Below, piece after piece: positions 58,637 through 64,000 of a DNA stretch of 64,000 nucleotides. The DNA is from an uncultured Latescibacterota bacterium (GTDB lineage: Bacteria; Latescibacterota; UBA2968; UBA8231): positions 1,612,001 to 1,676,000 of the forward strand of contig OY282352.1 of assembly GCA_958295495.1 (NCBI GenBank). Reading direction: 5' to 3'. Numbering within the stretch: position 1 is the first letter of the stretch; the number at the start of each line of letters is the position of its first letter. Position numbers and translations under genes: made by a program. The notes beneath the pieces were generated by a model that made no database searches, had not been told where the DNA came from, and saw nothing but the letters and a program-made list of their open reading frames with translations.

Positions 58637-60379
58637 GTGCAGACCTCATTTCGCATAATTATCGCGCTGGCGTCGTTGCTCTTGGCCGCTCCCGCGCTCC
58701 GCGCACAACCCATCATGGCGTCCAGCGAGTTGCGCCGAGGCATGACCGGCTTTGGGCTGACGACCTTTCAAGGCACCGAGATTGACACCTTCCAAGTCGA
58801 AATTTTGGGAGTGCTAAAAGGGGCCTTGGGGCCGCGCATGGACATGATCCTCGCCCGGCTCTCCGGCGGCCCATTGGAGCACACAGGTCTCATAAGGGGC
58901 ATGAGCGGTAGCCCGGTGTACATCGACGGGCGGCTCATTGGCGCCATTTCCTACGGCTGGTATTTTTCCAAGGACCCCATCGGCGGCATCACCCCCATCG
59001 CCCACATGCTCAAAGTCGCCACGCGCGAACATTCCACACCCAGCCAGTACGGAAAAGTCTTAAAACTAGATGAAGAAACCACCCGCCTGCTCGGCGGCGA
59101 GGGCGTCAGCACCCTAGCGCCGCTGGGGATGCCCATGGCAATTGCTGGCTTCAGTCCGCAGGGGCGGCAAGTGTTGCGCGACGCACTCGACGCGCCGGGC
59201 ATCCAGCTTTTGGACAGCCCGGCAGGTCAGGTGCTGCCCGACCAAGAGGTGCCCTTCGCGCCTGGAGCCTCGCTGGCCGTGCAGCTAATTCGCGGCGATT
59301 ACAGTGCCGCCGCGATCGGCACCCTCACTTGGGTCGGCGATGGGCGTTTTGTCGGCTTTGGCCATCCCCTGTTTTTGCTGGGGGCCACCAACCTGCCCGC
59401 TACCGGTGCCTATATCCACCAAGTCATTCCCATTCAGACCGCCTCGTTCAAGCTAGGGACGCCAGCCGGCGCGATGGGGGCGGTGCGCCAAGACCGCCTC
59501 CCCGCGATCGCCGGGACGCTAGGCGCGACGCCAGACATGCTGCCAGTGCAGGTTGCCCTGCGGTCGGCGGCTGGCAACCACGCCTTCCACTGCGAGGTGT
59601 TGCGCCACCCCGAGCTCAGCGCATCCCTCGTCCGCTCGGTTTTGTTCAACTCCCTCGAAGCGACTGAAAAGATCTTTGGCGACGCCACGCTGCGGCTGCA
59701 TAGCCACATCGCGCTGGCCGATGGCCGCACGGTTGAGCGCGAGCAAGTGTACAGCAGTGGAATTGCGCTGATCAGCGCCGCGATAGACGCCGTGCAGCCG
59801 GTCGGCGCGCTGCTCGACAACCCCTTTGCAGGGCTGACCTTAGACTCGCTGCACTTTGAGTTGGAAATCGGCGAAACCCTCGCGCAAGCCCGCATCGCGG
59901 GCCTGCGATTGTCGCCGCCCGATCCCAAGGCCGGACAGCGGGTTTTGCTGCAAGCGACATTGCAACCGTATCGCGCCGAGCCGGTTACAGAGCGCATGGA
60001 GTTGGATTTGCCCGCGCATCTCGAACCAGGCCCCTTCGTCGTGCGCGTCGGCAGCGGTACGGCGAGCGCGAGTTGGGAAGTGGCACGCCGGCCCGATGCG
60101 TTTGTGCCGCGCAATACCTCCGACTTGCTCGCATTGCTCGGGCGCACGGGTGCCGCCGACGAGTTGGTCGTCGAGGTCTTTCGCGCTGGCCCCGGCTTCA
60201 CGGTGAACGGGCGCGAGTTGCCCGGGCTGCCTCCCTCGGCGTTGGCCGTGCTGAGTGCGGACCGCTCGGCCGGGCATCTGGGGCCGGTGCAAGGCGAGGT
60301 CGTCCTCCGCCGCACCCTAACTACTGACTACGTTCTCTCTGGCGAGCAAAGCCTCGACATGACATTGAGAAAGCCCTGA
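58637..60379 (+). CDS. SpoIVB-like (S55) serine peptidase, secreted
   Basis: 580 residues. The start is GTG 58637 with AAAGG just upstream. Signal peptide RIIIALASLLLAAPALRAQ. The S55 fold is seen as GMTGFGLTTFQGTEIDTF, RGMSGSPVYIDGRLIGAISY (catalytic Ser) and FVGFGHPLF with the His. It lacks the PDZ domain found in SpoIVB of sporulating bacteria. The C-terminal region (residues about 400-580) is beta-rich and probably adhesive. In non-spore-formers S55 peptidases are thought to act in envelope proteolysis. It is followed at once by a propeller protein and two riboflavin genes. Confidence 0.8.
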   Translation: MQTSFRIIIALASLLLAAPALRAQPIMASSELRRGMTGFGLTTFQGTEIDTFQVEILGVLKGALGPRMDMILARLSGGPLEHTGLIRGMSGSPVYIDGRLIGAISYGWYFSKDPIGGITPIAHMLKVATREHSTPSQYGKVLKLDEETTRLLGGEGVSTLAPLGMPMAIAGFSPQGRQVLRDALDAPGIQLLDSPAGQVLPDQEVPFAPGASLAVQLIRGDYSAAAIGTLTWVGDGRFVGFGHPLFLLGATNLPATGAYIHQVIPIQTASFKLGTPAGAMGAVRQDRLPAIAGTLGATPDMLPVQVALRSAAGNHAFHCEVLRHPELSASLVRSVLFNSLEATEKIFGDATLRLHSHIALADGRTVEREQVYSSGIALISAAIDAVQPVGALLDNPFAGLTLDSLHFELEIGETLAQARIAGLRLSPPDPKAGQRVLLQATLQPYRAEPVTERMELDLPAHLEPGPFVVRVGSGTASASWEVARRPDAFVPRNTSDLLALLGRTGAADELVVEVFRAGPGFTVNGRELPGLPPSALAVLSADRSAGHLGPVQGEVVLRRTLTTDYVLSGEQSLDMTLRKP

Positions 60380-60383
60380 TCTA

Positions 60384-62414
60384 ATGATACGCACTACAAC
60401 TCGCGTCCTGTTTTCGTGTCTCTTGGTTCTGTCGGTGGCCAGCGCGACCCAAGCAGGGCGCGCCAAGGCTTGGCAGCAGCACGCGTACGAGGACTTCGCC
60501 AAAGGCGAAAGCGAAGGCATCTCCATTGCCGCGGACGGCGCGCTGGAGCTAGCGCCTGCGCTCGTCGAGCTAGCTGCGCTAGAGGCCGAGCGCGTCTGGT
60601 CTATGGTGCCCAACCCCAAGGGGGGGCTCTACGTGGGGACCGGCGACTCGGGGCGGCTCTTTGCCGTCGATGACGAGGGGCAAGCCGAGTTGCTGTTCGA
60701 CTCGCCCGAACTGGTCCTCCACGCCCTGATCGTCGGTCCCGACGGTCGGCTCTACGCTGGCTCGGCTCCCGACGGCCTAATTTACGCGCTCGACGCCAAA
60801 GGGCCGGCGGCAACCCTGCTCCAGACCGGCACCCACTACGTGTGGGACTTTGCCCTAGCCGACGGCCAGCTCTACGCAGCCACGGGCGAACCCGGCCAAG
60901 TGCTCAAAGTCGCCAAAGACGGGTCGCACGAAGTCTTCTTTGCGCCGGAAGATCGCCACGTTATGACTCTGCTCGCCCACGGCGACCGCTTGTACGCCGG
61001 CACGGCCAGCAAGGGCCGCATCTACGAGATCGACGGCGAGGGCCGCGGGCGTCTGCTTTTTGAAAGCGAACAAGAAGAGATTCACAACCTAGTGGCAGGT
61101 GCCAACGGGGGAATTTTCGCCAGCGCGATTCCCGCGCCGAGCAAGGGCGAGAATTCCCACGAGGTCCCGGCGGCCGTGTACCGAGTCGGAGCGGAGGGGG
61201 CAGTCTATCCCATCTGGGAGGATTCCGAAGCCCAGCTCGTCAATCTCGTTGCAACCGGCGAGCATCTGCTGCTCAGCACCTCCAACCCGGCGCGGCTTTT
61301 GCGCCTCAGCGCCGAGGGCCGCCGTGCGTTGGTCGTGCAGTTCGAGAGCTTCGTCCCCAGCCGCCTCTTGTTCGGGCCAGACGGCGCACTTCACTTGGGG
61401 GGGACGCAAAAGGCCGCTGTCTCCATCCTGCCCGAGAAGGGCCGCCGCAAGGGGCACTTTGAATCAGCGGTCGAGGACTTTGCCATCCACGCGCGGTGGG
61501 GCACACTCGAATGGCGCGGCACCCAACCGGCAGACACCCACATAACCGTGCAGACGCGCACCGGCAACAGCGAGGTGCCAGACAAAACCTGGAGCGCGTG
61601 GTCCGAGCCGCTGACCGAGAGCGGCCAAACCATCACCAGTCCCTCCGCCCGCTTTATCCAGTACCGGGTCGAGATGGAATCCACGCGCGACGAGGCCACG
61701 CCCCGGCTCAGCTCGATCGCAATCCGCGGCGTCCAAGTCAACCTCAAGCCTCGCATCGTCGAGTTGCAAACCTTTCCCTTTAGGCCGCAACAATCCGGCA
61801 ACGGCGGCCAACCCCAAGGCGCACCTCAAGCTGGCCAAGGGCGGCGCAACAATCGGCCCCCTCATGCGAAAAGCCTGCGTCTAGTGCGCTGGCAAGCTCA
61901 AGACCCCAACGAGGACGGGCTGGTTTACGATCTCTATCTCAAGGGCGAGGATCAGCGAGAGTGGAAATTGGTCGAAGAGAACATCGCGCAAACCTCGATT
62001 GTCTGGGATACCGAATCCATGCCCGAAGGCCGCACCCAGCTCAAGCTGGTGGCTTCGGATCGCATGGACAACCCAGCGGGCGAACGCCTGCGCGACGAGC
62101 GCGAAAGCGCACCCTTCGCCATCGACAACAGCCCGCCAGCCGTTGCACTCGACGCGCAGACCAGCGCCGCTAGTGCGGTCGTCGAAGTGGCGATTAGCGA
62201 CCGCATCTCAGCGGTGCAAAAAGCCTATTACACCATTGACTACGACGAACAACAGCACCCCATCGCGCCGTTGGATGGCGTCTTTGACAGCCGCGGCGAA
62301 AAGGCGCGCTTTGCCGTCGAAGGGCTGGCGGCGGGCGAGCACGTCATTGTCGTGCGGGCCATCGACGCCCTCGACAACATCGGCGTGCAGCAAATCGTCA
62401 TCCAAGTCAAGTGA
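60384..62414 (+). CDS. Secreted beta-propeller protein with RTG-WS segment
   Basis: 676 residues with signal peptide TRVLFSCLLVLSVASATQA. N-terminal repeats (GGLYVGTGDSGRLFAVDD, GRLYAGSAPDGLIYALDA, GQLYAATGEPGQVLKVAK, DRLYAGTASKGRIYEIDG) form a six- to seven-bladed propeller. From about residue 390 come VQTRTGNSEVP and TWSAWSEPL, SPSARFIQYRVEM, a segment found also in the three FlgD-type surface proteins of this window. A low-complexity linker (QPQGAPQAGQGRRNN) and a C-terminal Ig-like part follow. It starts five bases after the S55 gene and overlaps ribD by GTGA. Perhaps the S55 peptidase's substrate or partner; unproven. Confidence 0.75.
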   Translation: MIRTTTRVLFSCLLVLSVASATQAGRAKAWQQHAYEDFAKGESEGISIAADGALELAPALVELAALEAERVWSMVPNPKGGLYVGTGDSGRLFAVDDEGQAELLFDSPELVLHALIVGPDGRLYAGSAPDGLIYALDAKGPAATLLQTGTHYVWDFALADGQLYAATGEPGQVLKVAKDGSHEVFFAPEDRHVMTLLAHGDRLYAGTASKGRIYEIDGEGRGRLLFESEQEEIHNLVAGANGGIFASAIPAPSKGENSHEVPAAVYRVGAEGAVYPIWEDSEAQLVNLVATGEHLLLSTSNPARLLRLSAEGRRALVVQFESFVPSRLLFGPDGALHLGGTQKAAVSILPEKGRRKGHFESAVEDFAIHARWGTLEWRGTQPADTHITVQTRTGNSEVPDKTWSAWSEPLTESGQTITSPSARFIQYRVEMESTRDEATPRLSSIAIRGVQVNLKPRIVELQTFPFRPQQSGNGGQPQGAPQAGQGRRNNRPPHAKSLRLVRWQAQDPNEDGLVYDLYLKGEDQREWKLVEENIAQTSIVWDTESMPEGRTQLKLVASDRMDNPAGERLRDERESAPFAIDNSPPAVALDAQTSAASAVVEVAISDRISAVQKAYYTIDYDEQQHPIAPLDGVFDSRGEKARFAVEGLAAGEHVIVVRAIDALDNIGVQQIVIQVK

Positions 62415-63508
62415 ATAACTCCGCGCAATACATGCGCCGCGCCCTGCGGTTAGCGCAGCGAGGGCGGGGCAAGGTCAGCCCCAATCCCATGGTCGGCGCG
62501 GTTGTGGTGCGCGGGGACTGCATAGTCGGCGAAGGGGCCCACCTAAAGGTCGGCGGCCCCCATGCCGAGGTCCACGCCCTGCGCCGAGCCGGCGACGAGG
62601 CGCGGGGGGCCGATCTCTACGTCACGCTGGAGCCCTGCACCTTCCACGGCCGCACTCCGCCCTGTACCGAAGCCGTAATTCGCGCTGGCATTAAAAGGCT
62701 CTACTGCGCGATGGAAGATCCCGACGAGCGCGTGGCCGGTCGGGGAATCGCCGCGCTGCGGGAAAGGGGCGTCGCCATTGATGTCGGGCTTTGCGCTGAA
62801 GAGGCGCGCCGCCTCAACGCGGCTTACATCAAACACCGCACTCAAAACCTGCCCTTGGTCCTACTCAAGCTGGCGCAGACCCTCGACGGTCGCATTGCGG
62901 CGCGCAGCGGTGATGCGCGTTGGATCACCGGTGCCCGAGCGCGGCGACACGTCCATCGCTGGCGCTCTTGGGTCGATGCCGTGGCCGTGGGAGCGGGTAC
63001 GGTGCAAGCGGACGATCCCCTCCTGACGGTGCGCCACGTGCCCGGGCGCGACCCGCGGCCCATCGTCATAGACGGGCGCTTGCGCACTTCTCCCGCAGCT
63101 CGCGTCTATCAGCGGCCCGGTGCCGTGCTCGTCACTGCCGAGAACGCGCCCGCCGACAAGCGCCGGGCCTACGCGGCCAAAGGAGCCGAGGTTTGGACTT
63201 TCCCGGCACCTGCCGGGCGCATCGACTTGCGCCTACCCTTTGGGCGCATGGCACGAGAGGGCATGACCAGCGTCCTCATCGAAGGCGGTGGCCAGTTGGC
63301 CGCTGCCGCACTCGGCGACCGCGTCGTCGACCAAGTCCTGCTCTACCTCGCACCGCGGCTGATGGGCGAGGGGGTCGCCGCCATTGGCGACTTGGGAGTC
63401 AAACGCGCGGCCGAGGCCATTCACCTCGCGTCCAGCCGCACCCAGCGGCTAGGCCCCGACCTGCTCTACACGGCTGAGGTACAATACCCTTGTTCACCGG
63501 ACTCATAG
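62411..63508 (+). CDS. ribD: Riboflavin biosynthesis protein RibD (deaminase/reductase)
   Basis: 365 residues. The deaminase half has the zinc motif PHAEVHAL and EPCTFHGRTPPC. The reductase half has KLAQTLDGRIAARSGDARWI, VDAVAVGAGTVQADDPLLTV and SVLIEGGGQLAAAAL. It would convert the first pyrimidine intermediate of riboflavin synthesis by deamination, then NADPH reduction. Start GTG 62411 overlaps the upstream stop. A riboflavin synthase gene follows, overlapping by 19 nt, which is the usual ribD-ribE order. No FMN riboswitch was recognised before it, since it sits inside an operon. Confidence 0.92.
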   Translation: MNNSAQYMRRALRLAQRGRGKVSPNPMVGAVVVRGDCIVGEGAHLKVGGPHAEVHALRRAGDEARGADLYVTLEPCTFHGRTPPCTEAVIRAGIKRLYCAMEDPDERVAGRGIAALRERGVAIDVGLCAEEARRLNAAYIKHRTQNLPLVLLKLAQTLDGRIAARSGDARWITGARARRHVHRWRSWVDAVAVGAGTVQADDPLLTVRHVPGRDPRPIVIDGRLRTSPAARVYQRPGAVLVTAENAPADKRRAYAAKGAEVWTFPAPAGRIDLRLPFGRMAREGMTSVLIEGGGQLAAAALGDRVVDQVLLYLAPRLMGEGVAAIGDLGVKRAAEAIHLASSRTQRLGPDLLYTAEVQYPCSPDS

Positions 63509-64000
63509 AAGAACTCGGAAACGTGCGCGGTCGCGTGCGCCGAGGCGCGTTCCAGCAGTTGGATATTGAGGCCGAGCGCGTTCTCACCGGCTTGCAGGTG
63601 GGGGACAGCGTCAATATCGACGGGGTTTGCCAGACTGCCGTGGCCATAGGAGAGAGCGGCTTTGCGGTCGAGACGGTCGCCGAAACGCTCGCTCGCACGA
63701 CCTTGGGCTCCCTCGGCATCGGGCAAGCGGTCAATCTAGAACGCCCCCTCCGCGCCGACCAGCGGCTCGGTGGCCATCTCGTCTTGGGGCACGTCGATGG
63801 CGTCGCCCGCATTCGCCGACGCACTGAGCGCGACGGGGAGCATCGCTTCGAGATTGAGCCGCCGCCCGCGCTCGCCCGCTACATCGCCGCCAAAGGCTCG
63901 GTGGCCCTAGACGGCATCAGCCTGACGGTGGCCGAGGTCAGCGGCGATGCCTTTACGGTTGCGGTCATACCGCATACATTTGATAACACAACGCTTAACC
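63490..64000 (+). CDS. ribE: Riboflavin synthase alpha chain, 3' end beyond window
   Basis: The frame opens at TTG 63490 (MFTGLIEELGNVRGR), with GAGGT about nine bases upstream, and runs on past the right edge. The first lumazine-binding repeat has VGDSVNIDGVCQTAV, then AETLARTTLG and LGGHLVLGHVDGVA; the second repeat begins SVALDGISLTVAEV. These are hallmarks of RibE, which dismutates lumazine to riboflavin. It overlaps ribD by 19 nt. Confidence 0.9.
   Translation, partial: MFTGLIEELGNVRGRVRRGAFQQLDIEAERVLTGLQVGDSVNIDGVCQTAVAIGESGFAVETVAETLARTTLGSLGIGQAVNLERPLRADQRLGGHLVLGHVDGVARIRRRTERDGEHRFEIEPPPALARYIAAKGSVALDGISLTVAEVSGDAFTVAVIPHTFDNTTLN

Overview
The window is GC-rich (roughly 60% by eye) bacterial DNA from what looks like a chromosome of a Gram-negative-type, poorly characterised lineage. 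The evidence is lipoprotein signals, outer-membrane barrel-like proteins, FlgD-like Ig C-termini after an SPNGDGIND-type motif, two FG-GAP/ASPIC-UnbV proteins, an S55 (SpoIVB-like) protease, and a catabolic set of PhyH, HpcH/HpaI aldolase, SDR, Gfo/Idh/MocA and enolase-superfamily enzymes. This mix suggests the FCB group, for instance Latescibacterota; that is an inference, as no rRNA or marker gene is present. No tRNA, rRNA or CRISPR array was found.

Layout. 1-538: 3'-truncated secreted protein (-). 1193-6604: glycoconjugate cluster (GT2, YbhN-type membrane protein, GT39-like protein with a novel C-terminal domain, FAD oxidoreductase); two of its genes carry apparent +1 frameshifts. 6738-7667: Rpn-type nuclease. 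7718-26348 (-): a long co-directional block, in order of transcription: CBM9-like secreted protein, three discoidin/FlgD-like surface proteins, two paralogous barrel-like proteins, a parvulin-type lipoprotein, a toroid-like 632-aa protein, an aldolase and a 2-hydroxyacid dehydrogenase. 26473-34135: TPR lipoprotein (-), beta-helix lipoprotein (+), a decayed HicA/HicB pair and two FG-GAP proteins. 34175-39480 (-): a second GT39-like protein with two copies of the novel C-terminal domain, and a fused MFS/spermidine-synthase-like protein.

39665-46694 is an accessory, defence-like island: a palindromic operator-like site, an AAA/DUF4143 ATPase overlapping a 1224-aa NACHT-like NTPase with a PD-(D/E)XK C-terminus and nearly identical internal DNA repeats, gene fragments, two MITE-like elements, and a low-GC gene pair ending in a beta-class DNA methyltransferase. 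It is the best candidate for an undescribed system.

46732-58422 is small-molecule catabolism: M19 dipeptidase, cysteine hydrolase, class IV aminotransferase, HpcH aldolase and SDR (-), then PhyH, VOC, bicupin, UPF0173 hydrolase, a GH43/GH130-like propeller protein, an enolase-superfamily dehydratase, and Gfo/Idh/MocA (-). 58637-64000 carries the S55 protease, a secreted beta-propeller protein, ribD and the start of riboflavin synthase. Broken genes are frequent (hicA, a DUF433 remnant, a VOC fragment and three +1 frameshifts), so either decay or indel errors in the assembly should be kept in mind.
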